DNA from: Panorpa germanica
Lineage: Eukaryota > Arthropoda > Insecta > Mecoptera > Panorpidae
DNA: 64,000 bases
Reading direction: 5' to 3'
NCBI GenBank assembly: GCA_963678705.1
Contig: CAVMBN010000159.1
Span: forward strand, 17,038-81,037
A program made the position numbers and the translations under genes. Shown piece after piece: positions 48,124 through 59,996 of this stretch (position 1 is its first letter; each line of letters opens with the position of its first letter). The notes beneath the pieces are model-generated. The model was given only the letters and a program-made list of their open reading frames with translations, had not been told where the DNA came from and did no database searches.

Positions 48124-50267
48124 ATGGACATGAACACAAATAAAGATTTAAACACTACGGGACAAGGGGTCGGATCCCTAGAACCGGCACTTGAGGGGGT
48201 GGTTAAGCAGGCTTCCCTTGGTTCGTCATCAAGCAACTGCGGTACGCATACGGTGATAAACCAGGCCGAGGCGTATGAAGCAGGTACTGGGAATAGCGGA
48301 ATGCAAGCGTTTCAGAGAAGCGCGAAATTACTTAGATTTCCAATAAGGAGACATTCGGCAACGGACCTTTCTTATGGGACAGGAAGAGCCATTGAGGAAA
48401 AAAGAGAAACTAAGGAGAATACAAAAAAAGGAGGAGAATAGAAGATATAGCACAGGACTGGAAAAAAAAAGAAAGCAAGGACGAAGCAAGAGCACTTGGA
48501 AATCTTATAACCATAAAAAAAAAAAAAAAAAAATTTAATAAACATAATACAAAAGGAAGCCAGCAAACTCGAACAGATAGTTAAAAAGAAATTTAATACA
48601 AAACGGGAAATAAAAGAGATATCAGCTAGACTGAACCAGTACGTAGGCAGACTGAAACCAGACAATATCCAGAACAAAATCAGCAACCTGATGGTGAAGG
48701 TATCCCCTGCTGAGACACAAACTCAGGTCGGCATTGAAACAAGTGGGACAAAAATGGTGGACTCCATCTGTGGCAACATTGCGGAGATGGCAGAACCAGG
48801 CAAAAAGAGCCAAAATAGGGAAGTGGAAACACAAACGGACTTCACAACAGTATGCCAATGCGCACCTAGCTTAGAGGAGAGAATATTGAAACTAGACCGG
48901 GTGAATACAAGGGAAACAAAAGCGAACGAACTTCTTGCATTAACTCAAAGTGAATGGATGGAAAAAAAATTTAAAACCACTAAGATGGCAAGAGGCGGAA
49001 TTCTTCAGATGTCCAAAGACAAGGATCTGATCCTGGTAATTTATTCGGAGGTAGACGAGAATAACCCTCTTGTAAGGCGAGTAGGAGCAAGGGTACCGCA
49101 GATAGAGGAAAGAGTTAAGAGAAAGTCGGTACAACCAGGCGAAGTTGTGTGCATGAGGAATAGCAGTGCAATAATAGACGAGAGTGGAGACAAGGAAATG
49201 GATATAAGCTACACATATCTGGCGGGGTTTACAGGAGAAGTGATTGGGAAAGAAAACATCAGTGATATGGTAATGCTACTGGTAAAAATTAAAACCATCT
49301 CGGCAAGGGAATTAAGAAAGAAACTTGTATTTGTCTGCTTAAATGATGGACTGTAGTTTCATTTAAAAAAAATAGTAGAGATGATGCTCAGGGAAGAGGG
49401 GTATATATATTTTATAATACACCAGAACCGAGAAGCAAAAAGTGCAGGGAGGAAACCGACAAGCATTACAAAAGGCAGCAAGAAACGGACACAAAAACAG
49501 CAAGGAAACCCTTGTTGTTAAACCGCGGGAAGCCGGAAAAACATATGTGGATATAGTCAAGAAGCTGAAGGAAAATATCGACATAGATAAACTGGACGTG
49601 GAAATAAAAAGCATTGCGAAAACAAAGGAGGGATACGTAAAACTAAGTCTAGTAGGTGGACAAAGAGGAAACGGAGAGTCATTAATGAAAGCTGTGCACG
49701 AAAAAATAAAAAATTTAGTGGAAGCTGAACTAGTACATAAACAACGAAGTATTGTAATCATCGACATAGATGAAGCCACTAACGAGGAGGAAGTAGTGGA
49801 CTCTATAGAAATGGAACTAAATGATTCAAAAAGTGGGAAGAAAGACATTACCATTACTATGTCACAAAAGGCTAACAGTACGGGACTAAGATACGAAAAC
49901 ATAAAGCTACCAGTCGAGGGTGCGCTTGAGCTGGCAAGCAAAACGCAAAAGAATTAGAATAGGATGGATGAGATGCAGGGTAATAGAAAGATTAGCCCAA
50001 GTTAGATGTTTTAAATGGCAGAACTTTGGACATTTCGCGAGCTCATGTAACAACAAGGAAGATACGAGCGATAAATGCCTGAGGTGCGGAGAGAAAGGAC
50101 ACAAGGCCAAAGAATGTGCAAACAAAATGCATTGCTGGGCCTGCAAAATAAAAGGACATAGTGCGAGAGATATGATTTGTCCTAAATACAGAAAGCTATT
50201 GGGAGAATTGCGAAGAACCAGGATTGATCCAGACAATCCAAATGGGGATTTAAATGATGCAAGTTAA
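48124..50267 (+). pseudogene. R1-like LINE ORF1 (gag-like), broken, copy B
   Basis: It starts with ATG in the context ACAATGGAC. The frame is lost at a shortened A-run near 48425. A poly(A) stretch at about 48516-48533 is absent from copy A. The frame 48691-49356 contains QTQVGIETSG and MARGGILQMSKDKDLILVIY and ends in TAG, shared with copy A. The frame 49442-49957 contains KTYVDIVKKLKENIDIDKLD. The last frame (to 50267) has three zinc knuckles: C-F-K-W-x4-H-x4-C with the second Cys lost, then CLRCGEKGHKAKEC and CWACKIKGHSARDMIC intact. Confidence 0.82.
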
Positions 50268-52165
50268 TGTAGACCGGGTAGTAGCAGTGTTCGACTTAGT
50301 ACATAGTACCTGCTTCAATAAAAACATAGATGTTGCTATAGTAGCTGAACCCAACAAGAAACAAGCTAGTAGAGGTTTCTGGTTTAAAGACCTAAACATC
50401 GACGCAGCAATTAGAATATTCAACAAAAAAGTTAATGTTCTTAAATGCGACACTAGGCAGAAAGTCTTCGTATGGGTAGAATTAGAGGAATTCGTAATAT
50501 ACTCGTGCTACGCATCACCCAATATACCAGAGCAAGAATTTGTAAAGTACCTCCAGCGCCTGGGGGAAAACATTAGGAGGCAAGGCAAAGAGGTGATCAT
50601 AGCAGGCGCCTTAAATGCGAAGTCTCTAACATGGGGCTCTACCGTCGAAGACAAGAGAGGCCGAGCGTTGATGGAATGGATGGCCGAGCATGCAATGGTG
50701 TTTCACAACAAAGGCAATGATCCAACCTTTGTGAGGAGGCAAAGCAGTTCCCACATAGACGTCACAATAACCTCTGAAAAACTCGCTGACAAGATAATGG
50801 GGTGGAAGGTATCAAACGAAGAAAATCTCAGCTATCATTGCAACTTATACTTTGAAGTAAAGCTATGGAACACTGAGAGGAAACAAACGATGGTAATGAA
50901 GTAGAGAGTACAGAAGGAAAGATTGCCCGTCTTCGCTGCGAACCTGGAAGAGGAACTTGGAAGAGTTCCAATAATAAATGCAAACACCTGCATAGAAATG
51001 ATTAGGAGAGCGGCAGATCAGACGTTTACAAAAAATAGTCCGGGAGGTAAACGAAGCCCAGTCTACTAATGAAACAACAAAGTGGCGCTTCTCAGAAAGG
51101 AATGTCTCACAGCGAGAAGGAAGTTAACCAGAGGAAATAAAAGTAAGGTCTGCACAGAGGAAGAAAAGGAAAGCCTAAGGAACACCTACAGGGAAACGAG
51201 TAAGGCGCTTAAAAATAAAATCATCGCAGCAAAGCAAGAGTCATGGAAACAAATCTGTAAAGAAGTTGACCAAGACATCTGGGGCATGGCATACAAAATA
51301 GTGTGCAAAAAGTTCAGTACAATGCCACAGATTAAGTTTGGGAAAAAAAAGCTAAAAGCAATCGTTAGCGAATTATTTCCAACACGCAGGGAGAGACATT
51401 GGACAAAGGAAAGTCCCAAAATAAGTGCTATTCCGTATTTTTTGGAAGAGGAGCTCGGTACAGCAGTAGAACGTATGAAAAGTGGAAAGTCTGCAGGACC
51501 GGACCAAATCCCACCAGAGCTAATCAAAGCGGCGATTACCAAAGTTCCGAATATGTTCCTCTAGGTGGTAAATGATCAACTGAAAGAGGGGGTTTTCCCC
51601 AAAGTATGGAAAACTGCAAAGCTAGTACTCATACAAAAACCCAAAAAACCAGGAGATGTGGAAGAGAAGTACAGTCCGATATGCCTCTTAGACTATATAG
51701 GGAAACTACTCGAACAGCTAATAGCGAAAAGACTGAATAAGGAAGTCGACGACAAACTGTCGGAAAACCAATTCGGTTTCAGAAAAAAGAAGTCCACCAT
51801 TGACGCAATGAAGAAAGTAAAGGAGGTGGTACAAAACATTAAAAAAAGGGCTCATCGAAATAGGAAATACGCTGTGCTGGTCACACTTGACATTAAAACG
51901 TTTTTAACACTGCGCCATGGGAAGGCATCAGGGAAGCGCTAGAGCAACTCAATGTCAGTAAGTACCTTACAAAAATAATAGGCAGCTATCTAAAGGACCG
52001 ATCTATAATAGTAGATGGAGAACAGATGAGGCTACATGTGGAGTACCACAGGGCTCAGTGCTAGGACCACTGCTGTGGAACATCTTGTACGACGATGTAC
52101 TGAAGACGAGACTACCAGAGGGTGCAACAGTACTCGGATTTGCGGATGGTACAGCGCTCATAGTA

Positions 52166-53074
52166 CAGGGTGTCCAGAAAGGGTATCATGTATTTGTAAG
52201 TTCAATGAAACAAAAATTATTTGTATGCAATAAAAAAGTTTATTGTTTATTATTAGCATATGAATTGGAGAATTATTTGGAAAAGATGACGTTATCCAAA
52301 TGATGACCGTTACGTTGCTGGCACTCTTCTAAACGGAAACGAAGATTGGCGATAACACGTTGACACACATAGCTATCGATATTGCTGCCATTTCTGACCT
52401 GATGTTTTGCTTTAACTGGGTTAGATTCGTCGGATTGTTTTGATAAACCTTACTTTTAAGGTATCCCCATGCAAGATAGTCAAGCGGGCTAAGGTCGGGG
52501 CTTCTGGGAGGCCAGTTGTTGTTACCCCTTCGCGAAATGACTTTATTAGGGAATAACTCGTTAACAACTTCCATTGAGTTATTTGAGGTATGGCAAGTGG
52601 CCCCATCTTGTGGTTCCACCACGTTCTTGAGTTGAAACCTGCAAACTCCTGCAGTGTAAAGACGATTTTTTGATGTTCAACGCTTGGCTTCGCTTTCGAA
52701 TGGAAACAGACGGATTTTGACGAACCGACGCCTCAACTTCTTCAATTGTTTTTTCATCGCGAACTGAACAAGGACGACCAGAGTTTTGAATTTTAACTGT
52801 CGCACCTGTATTCTCGAACATCCTGATCCATTTCCTAATGCTATCGTCACTTCCGTCAATTCCGCACGATAGCGACGTTGAGCAGTCACTATTGAATCAC
52901 TATTACGATAATACGCTCGTACGCAAAATGCGCGATGCATCCCCGAGTACTGTTCCATCGTGACTAAAACTCCACAGAATGGCGGACGCCACGAACCCCT
53001 TCCCGCACCCTTTAGACGCCACGTTTCTAATATGGCGCGAAAACAAATACCCGATACCCTTTCTAGACACCCTG
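52166..53074 (-). mobile_element. Tc1/mariner-type element, internally deleted, copy in LINE B
   Basis: Same length (909 bp), same site and same internal deletion as the element in LINE A, with TA at 52164-52165 and 53075-53076. The terminal inverted repeat begins CAGGGTGTCC. Its presence at the identical position shows it predates the duplication. Confidence 0.92.
52329..52958 (-). pseudogene. Mariner-type transposase remnant, copy B
   Basis: From MEQYSGMHRAFCVRAYYRN at 52958 the frame runs to about 52800, then shifts to VRDEKTIEEVEASVRQNPSV (52821-52579), and then to the C-terminal half (52622-52329) with QDGATCHTS and PRSPDLSPLDYLAWGYLKS. The region with the first catalytic Asp is absent, as in copy A. 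Confidence 0.85.
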
Positions 53075-54260
53075 TAGAAGCAAAGACTGAAGAAATACTA
53101 ACAGCTCATACGAATCTAGCACTAAACAGAATAGAGCAGACGATTGCTAGGAAACAGCTGCAGCTAGCGGCGAAAAAAACGGAGGCTATTGTATTATATG
53201 GGGGTAGAAAGATGAGAGAGGTCACAGTCGAGGTGGGCGGGATGAGCATCAAAACCAAAGAGAGCCTCAAATATCTGGGAGTACACATTATTAGAAACAA
53301 TGACATGAGGTAGCACGTCACCGAAACGCTGCGCAAAAAGCTGAGCAAACAATAATGGCACTTAGCAGGTTAATGCTAAATTTAATTGGACCTAAAGCCA
53401 GCAAAAGGAGGATCTTAGGGGCGGTGGTCCACTCAATAATGTTGTACGCGGCACCAATATGGGGAAATATAATAGACAAAAAGAAGTACAGGAACATCCT
53501 AAGTGAAATGCACAGAAGGCTGGCAATTCGGGTGGGCAGCGCCTATAGAACTATTTCGGCGGAGGCAATTCAGGTGATAACCGGGATAGAACCTCTAGAG
53601 GTAATGGTAGCAGAACGGGGAAAAACCTTTTTGGAAGGAGAGGCCCAAAGAAAACAGGCAAAAAAGCAAACGGTGAACAAGTGGCAAGAAGAGTGGGAAA
53701 AAGACAACGGAAAGGCAAAATGGATTAAAAAACTTATCAAAAACGTGGAAAAGTGGAATAACCGGAAGCATGAGGAAGTAGACTACTACATCACCCAACT
53801 TCCAGGAGGGCATGGCTGTTATGAAGCCTATCTAAATAGATTCCACATAACGGCTACCGCAGAATGCTGGTATTGCGGTGATTCGGATACACCAGAACAT
53901 ACGTTCTTTAAGTGTAAGCAATGGACAATGGAAAGAGAACGGGCGCAGCGCATCACTCAAGCGACTCTCACAGTGGACAATATTGTAGACGTAATGCTGT
54001 CCAACGAAGAACACTGAAACGCCATCTGCGACTTTGCTACATCAGTAATAAAGAAAAAGGAAGCAGCAGTGAACACAAAATAGAGTAAGAACAAGACCCA
54101 GTTTAAAGTAATGCTATGCGGTCCCAGACTGTGGTCTAGTAGAAGAGAGGGGGAGTTTTAGTTGGTAGGCGCCCTCACTAGAGAGTGAACTTAACACTTC
54201 CTGCAAAGGGATTGCAGGAGTAAGTCTTGTGAAAAATTTTTCCTCCTCACCACAAAAAAA

Positions 54261-54278
<18 letters not shown>

Positions 54279-54323
<45 letters not shown>

Positions 54324-54326
54324 TTA
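54279..54326. repeat. (TA)n tract after LINE B
   Basis: TA dinucleotide run following the poly(A), ending TATATTTAAAGGTATTATATAA, as after LINE A. Confidence 0.9.
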
Positions 54327-56241
54327 AAGGTATTATATAAACGGCAATCGTAGGTTACTCATCTTATTCAACTAAAGAGTATATCGACGAGTTTTAGATG
54401 TCTGCATATTATTTTGGTTTTTGTGCAGCAGCAAGTTTCACAAATTCCTGCTCTGATGTGGTAGTGTTTTTGGATTTGTGGAAAAGTTTATACATTTTTC
54501 TTTTATATCACTGCTATAAACTCTTCATACACAAATGGAAAAATATCTGCAACGTGGTGATGATTTTGATAGCATTCCAATTACAATATCTTGTATTATT
54601 GGGATATTTTAAATTTTGTTGCCCATATAATTACCTTTCTACAATAAGTTTGTGTATTTCAACAAGACAATTTTTACGAAAACGTGTTTAGGCATTAGCA
54701 AACAAATTTTAACAAAACAAAAAAATTTTCGTCCACAAATTATGCCATTTGATCTTGGCATACTTGAATTAATTTATTAGCAAACATTTCTATCTTTAAG
54801 GCAGAATATACGAAATCCTTTTAGAAATGACATTGACATATTTCTGTAGTACAAAATAATTCGCCCTACTTGATTTGGTTTTTCATACTGCTTACAAAAC
54901 CTACGCAGTCTTCATCTTCACAATTTGTATTTATTCTATAAATACTTTAAAAAAATATTGTTGACAATTAGGATCATAGGTCGTAAACATTTTTTTTTTT
55001 TTTAAATTTATAGTTTCCAAATAAATTTTTTAGTAAATAATTGTTAGTACCACTTCTATTATTTACAGGTTGTAATAATATGTATAATATATATACATAC
55101 ATTATTTATTGTTAACCTCTATTATTTATAAGTTCCAAAAATTTAGTTATTACATTTTTTTTTAACCTCTACTTAAAGAGGTTACAAATAAATTTACAAA
55201 TTATAAGACGAAACCTCTATTATATAAAGGTGCCTTTAAAATACTATATGTTGTAACCTCTATTTATTTACAGTACTTCTAATAATTAGGATGTTGCAAT
55301 AAAATGTATACACCATTTCTTCTAACCTCTTTTATTTAAAGGTTCCATAGAATTGCTCTACCTCTCTACCCTATTTACTTTTAAACAAAATAAACCACTG
55401 GATTATATAAAGGACAGTCTCTATTATACACTAATAAAATTTCAACTTTCTATGTCTCACCTGTCAACACGTCAATTAAACAGAAAACAAACATTTTCTC
55501 TTAAACGGAGAGATTTTTATATTCAATTAATTCAACGTTGCTACCTTATGTCCAATGACCTTTTACCAAAAATAAATGAGTGGATAATATAGAGAATATA
55601 TTCTAATACCTACATTTTAAATTTCAATAATCTTTTTATTATGGTTTATGAGAAAACAACATTGCCTTTTTTAATAATTAAATATACCCTTGTTTGTTAC
55701 CCTGATACAATAACATGATATTTTATTGTAGTAGTTATAGTTTGTTGCACTTTAGGTAGTTCAAATGACAACAGGCGCAGGCGGTCGTTGTAAATCTTCG
55801 TTTAAACATACCCGTGTATGTTACACTAATACTTTCGTGATATTTCAGGTGAATTCTTATTAATTTGCTGAAAAATTTATGGTATTTTATTTAAAAAATT
55901 TAAACGCATCCTATAATAAAATTCAACAACGTTGATTCTAAGTTGTATCCATTCCATTTATATTTTGGACTACCGGCACAACGTACACAAAAAAAAATGC
56001 ATTTAACTTAGAACAAAGTTTACTCACACCCTAGTCTTTTGTTAGTAAAATAAATTACATTGAGAGTTGCAGGGGATTACAGCTTGCACCCAACTTGTAG
56101 GTATGCAAGACACCTAGCACAATTTATTAATAAAAAAAAGAAGAATAATTTTAATTAGTTTAATTAAAGAAACATAGATAATTAGTTTATAAATTATATT
56201 TATTTATTTATTTATCAAAATGTATTTATATTTATATATAT
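54327..56241. repeat. Flank repeat, copy iii
   Basis: Longest copy of the AT-rich block, closely matching 45207-46900 and, in its last third, 47640-47925. It includes TTTTGGACTACCGGCACAAC near 55962 and ends in a TTTA-rich tail where the gypsy LTR is inserted. Small frames (54398-54691, 55353-55592) have no recognisable similarity and I do not call them genes. Confidence 0.8.
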
Positions 56242-56993
56242 TGTTGTAAGTACGCATATGTCGCACTTGCCTTTTATTTTAATAATATTAAATGTTAATT
56301 ATTACATAAGAATTATATTATGTCAACAGTTTTAGTATTAGTATTAATATTGTAATGAATAATTGTTTAAGTTTAGCGCTTGTAAATATTGTCTCTGGTC
56401 TGTGGAGATTTATATTGTTTTAATACTGGTAACCCAGTATTAGCGTATTGTGATGTGAAATAAATCATTATATATTAAACTGTACGACACTCAGACCAGG
56501 CATTACGAATTGTAACTTCGTTCGTACAATAACTCCAATTGTAACATCAAGTGTACTACAGTAAGCACGTTTTCACTATTAATCAAATTATAACACTAAG
56601 AATTACATTTTGTTTTATATCTGACATCTTTATTAATCTAATAAAATACTATTGTAATTAAGTATGCAGATATAATATTACAACGAATAAATGATATATT
56701 TTAATAAAAGTGTTTGTATTAATAGTATTTAAAAGATACTAATTGTTCAACCGTCGTATGTTGCAACGAGGTTATACTTTAGACCGCTCAAGTATTCTCA
56801 AATTGCAACAATACACCGTCTTAACAAGAATCCTGTTAATCATTTTAAAAGAGTTAATTCTTATTAACCGTAATTGGTTGTTGGAAATCGTCATAAGAAG
56901 AATCTACTACCAGAAACTAGCATCCCTGCGGAATGTATTAGCAAGCTGAGTAATCTCCTTCTAGAACGACAATCCGACCTCCTTTTTACAACA
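56242..56993 (+). repeat. 5' LTR of the gypsy element
   Basis: The LTR is 752 bp. It begins TGTTGTAAG and ends TTTTTACAACA, so the ends form the perfect 6-bp inverted repeat TGTTGT/ACAACA. The end is placed by that repeat and by the primer site that follows after one base. Confidence 0.88.
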
Positions 56994-56994
56994 T

Positions 56995-57012
56995 TGGTGT
57001 CAGATGTGAGGC
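56995..57012 (+). promoter_or_regulatory. Candidate tRNA primer-binding site
   Basis: TGGTGTCAGATGTGAGG starts one base after the LTR. TGG pairs with the CCA end of a tRNA, and TGTCAG followed by GTG resembles the complement of a tRNA-Leu 3' end. The tRNA identity is a guess; the position is as expected. Confidence 0.65.
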
Positions 57013-57429
57013 TTGAAGAGATATTCCTACACATAAATATCCAAGAGGTACGCCCAAAAAAGTTTTTCTATATATTCTACACCTGGATGCAGATCAATTA
57101 ATCTGGATACCACTACGCCGATCGATTATTTCCAAAATTGCCGAAAAAGTACGAGCTAGAACGTCATTTCATCTGTATTTCACATAATTTTTCTACAAGT
57201 ATCGGCGGATGCAAAACTACAGCCCGCCGAACCTGAAAAAAGAAATATTTTGCCGCCCCGCGAATGGATGGATGCTTCTAGAACACTTGGAATAATCTAA
57301 ACCGATGTTAATCGTTTCCAGAGCCCTGCACACAGCTGTGTATAGATCATAATCGAAAGAAAATCTTTAAGTATAATAGGACAGTATCTTTTTATTTTGT
57401 ATATAATTATTACTATAAATTGATAATTA

Positions 57430-57790
57430 TTTTTTTTATAGCAACGTTATTAATGAAGCTATCATTTTTTTTAGTATTATATTCAGTACTTTTGAATATT
57501 TGCTATAATCTAAGTATTTTTTAGTAGCATCATTATTAACGAGGTTATTAATTTTTTTTAGTATTATATTCAGTACTTTTGAATATTTGCTATAACCTAA
57601 GTATTTTTGTAGCATCATTGTTTGTCATTGAAACTATTAATTTTTTTAGTATTATGTTCAATACTTTTGAATATTTGCTATAACCTAAGTATTTTTGTAG
57701 CATCATTGTTTGTCATTGAAGCTATTAATTTTTTTAGTATTATATCCAATACTTTTGAATATCTACTATAATATTTTCTATAATTGTTTC
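57430..57790 (+). repeat. 87-88 bp tandem repeat in the gypsy leader, four units
   Basis: AGTATTATATTCAGTACTTT starts at about 57473 and recurs, slightly changed, at 57560, 57648 and 57736 (steps of 87, 88 and 88). Each unit contains GAATATTTGCTATAA and, in most, AAGTATTTTTGTAGCATCAT. It lies between the primer site and gag, where packaging and translation signals normally sit. Confidence 0.85.
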
Positions 57791-58079
57791 TACAATTATA
57801 TTAATTCATGTTTAATATTTTTTTAGAACAACATATTTGAACGAGAGAGAATTTTGAAAAGGAGAAGTAAAGAGCTGAAGCAGTTAGATGGCAGTCTGTT
57901 CAATCAGAGAGACTACCTTCCTGTTACAACTGCAGCGACTGAGCCCCATCGGAAATTTCCAGTGAGTTACTATTTTCGCTAACAATTTTTCCTTGTCAGA
58001 ATCCTGTTTTTCGGAGAGTCGTTTATTGGTACAAAATAATCTTTAGTCTGTATATTATATATAACTTTAATTAAGTACT

Positions 58080-59360
58080 ATGGCACCGAGCGTTCATTCC
58101 CTCACATTAGTTGAGAATACAATCAACCTAATCAATGAGTTTTCAAAAAATCTAGAAGTCCAATCATCATCTTTAACGATAGTTGAATTAAAAATCAAAA
58201 ACTTAGACAAAGCTTGGGTCAAATATAATAGTATCGTAGAAGCACTGCTTCCAACTCTAAAAAATGAAGAAGCTTCGGCTATCGTTAGTAAGTCTATGGA
58301 AGTTGAAAGTATTTATAACGACACCCTTATTGACTTGTTAAATTATAAGCAAACATTTGAGGATGATACACATATTGTGGATGACTCAAAAAGCATAGAT
58401 TCAATAAGAAATTTAAACTTAAGTCCAATGCAACTAACCGTTTTTGATGGAGAATATATTAATTGGCAAAGTTTTATGGAATTATTTACAAATTTAATTC
58501 GTAATAATAGTAAATTATCAAGCATTGAAAAAATGCATTATTTAAAATTTAATTTGACAGGAGAACCACTCAAACTCATAAAGAATTATCGGAACATCCT
58601 TTGTAAACGTTATGATAACAAGGTAGCACTTATTGAAACCTGTTTAAACAATTTAATAAACTACAATGTTATACGTTTAGAGTCCGAAATCAATATAAAA
58701 AAATTACTAGATGAAATTAATGAATCGATTAGAGCATTAACCGAATTGGGGATATATTCTAATCATTCAGATTTTATGTTAATACATATTTTAAAGACCA
58801 AATTAGATTTTAATTCGTCAAAGGAATGGGAAAACAGAAATAGTTCTGAATTACCAACCTTAAATGAATTTACGGAGTTTCTGGAGAGACGGTGGCGCAA
58901 TCTAGAAAGAAGAAGGCATATTAAAGTTAAAACATATTCAAGCGTTCCTAATTCTAGTAGTAAACCAGTTTCAAGCAAGCAAATTCCTAACAAGGTCGAA
59001 ACAAAAACTAAAAATTTGTTCTGTAACCATTGTAAGAAAAGTGGTCATATAGAAAAGTATTGTTTTATAAAGAAGGAAAATCTAGATACGGTTAACCCTA
59101 TTGCTCAAGTTAATACTTGTAGGGAGGCCACAATTTTATCAGAACCTTCTACTTGTTGTGAAAGATCGAAACATTTTATATCTGATGGTTCTCAAGCATC
59201 TTTTACTAACAAGATACAACACAATTCAAATAATGAATTATGTTCTTTTTATGATTTTAATGAGATTAATACGGGTAATTTACAAAATATTAATGATATT
59301 CTAAGTTTTGACAGTAAAAATAAAAATGTTAAGGCTAAGCAAACAGCTGACACTGTCTAA
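58080..59360 (+). CDS. Gag polyprotein of the gypsy element
   Basis: This is a 426-codon frame from the ATG at 58080. The N-terminal half resembles the DUF1759-type capsid region found in several LTR retrotransposons: FDGEYINWQSFMELFTNLI near residue 122, then SIEKMHYLKFNLTGEPLKLI. A basic stretch is followed by one zinc knuckle, C315-x2-C318-x4-H323-x4-C328 (codons 59022-59063). The product would form the particle and bind the element RNA. The TAA at 59358 is in the same frame as protease and pol, so it is either a readthrough site or a lesion. Confidence 0.85.
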   Translation: MAPSVHSLTLVENTINLINEFSKNLEVQSSSLTIVELKIKNLDKAWVKYNSIVEALLPTLKNEEASAIVSKSMEVESIYNDTLIDLLNYKQTFEDDTHIVDDSKSIDSIRNLNLSPMQLTVFDGEYINWQSFMELFTNLIRNNSKLSSIEKMHYLKFNLTGEPLKLIKNYRNILCKRYDNKVALIETCLNNLINYNVIRLESEINIKKLLDEINESIRALTELGIYSNHSDFMLIHILKTKLDFNSSKEWENRNSSELPTLNEFTEFLERRWRNLERRRHIKVKTYSSVPNSSSKPVSSKQIPNKVETKTKNLFCNHCKKSGHIEKYCFIKKENLDTVNPIAQVNTCREATILSEPSTCCERSKHFISDGSQASFTNKIQHNSNNELCSFYDFNEINTGNLQNINDILSFDSKNKNVKAKQTADTV

Positions 59361-59996
59361 TTCAAGATAGTCGCAGCCAAAGCTAAAACCGTATCATTTT
59401 TATTAGATACTGGTTCTCAAATCTATTTGATTAAACAAAATATTTTAAATAACAATATCAGAATCAATAATAAATCTAAAATTCTATTGAAGGGTATTTC
59501 TGAAGGCACGCCTTATACTTTAGGTTCACTGACAACTTCTATAATTTTAGATAGTAATAAGTCGAAACAAACTCTACAGGTTGTGTCAGAAAATTTCCTC
59601 ATTGAACACGATGGAATTATAGGGTTAGATATTTTACGAAAACTAAAGGCAGTAATTAATCTAGAAATGAACAGTGTACAATTTTAAGAACGTGGCAAAG
59701 TAATTGAGCTCCCACTTATAAATATAAACAATATCGTTTTACCAGCACGTACGAGGAAGATAATTCCTATGTCAGGTTCTACAGTAGGAGTTTGTGTAGC
59801 CAGGGAATTGCTACCTGAAGTTTTTTTAGCTAATGCATTAATCAAGCCCGTCAAAAATATTTTTTATATATCAATAATAAATTCTTCAATAAAAAATATA
59901 GTACTTAGTAATTTCAAACCGAATATCATACCCATAGATCAATTTAGTATTTACCATTTTTCAAAATCAAGTCCTAACAACCGTAAGGAACTTTAA
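59361..59996 (+). pseudogene. Protease region of the gypsy element
   Basis: In the same frame as gag, SFLLDTGSQIYL (Asp codon at 59406) is the active site of a retropepsin-type aspartic protease, followed by HDGIIGLDILRKL near 59610, the usual second conserved block. A TAA at 59685 splits the region after VQF, and another TAA at 59994 separates it from RT. No frameshift is seen. If gag, protease and pol are one polyprotein, these two stops are inactivating or need suppression. Confidence 0.8.

Larger units (their letters stand above)
50254..54083 (+). pseudogene. R1-like LINE ORF2 (endonuclease-RT), broken, copy B
   Basis: ORF2 starts at ATGATG, overlapping the end of ORF1 by 14 bp. The endonuclease is open to 50904 and keeps NIDVAIVAEPN, VIIAGALNAKS and SSHIDVTITSE; the Asp of the usual GDFN is Ala. 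Stops at 50902, 51066-51071 (TAA TGA, where R1 relatives have two Trp) and 51562 are common to copy A. Private damage includes a 2-nt loss near 51897 in motif A, a further loss near 52032, FADG in place of FADD at motif C, and a TGA at 54015. The C-terminal CWYCGDSDTPEHTFFKC motif is intact near 53865. Confidence 0.83.
47996..54278 (+). mobile_element. R1-like LINE, copy B
   Basis: The 5' end starts CTTGGGGGGGACCCTGTAGT directly after (TA)n, giving a 128-bp leader before the ORF1 ATG. Both ORFs are recognisable and both are broken. The 3' region ends in a longer poly(A) (54254-54278) followed by (TA)n. The same mariner insertion as in copy A interrupts the RT. The R1-like assignment rests on the gag with three zinc knuckles, the ORF1/ORF2 overlap, the SSHIDVT endonuclease end and the AYRTIS...QVITGIEPLE C-terminal block. 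Confidence 0.87.

Noticed and set aside
55353-55592. 79-codon basic frame in flank repeat iii
   Set aside because: Interrupted in copy i near 46250-46475 and without any recognisable motif.
56743-57101. Small frames at the end of the 5' LTR and in the leader, also at 63786-63992
   Set aside because: They lie within the LTR and primer-site region; no product expected.
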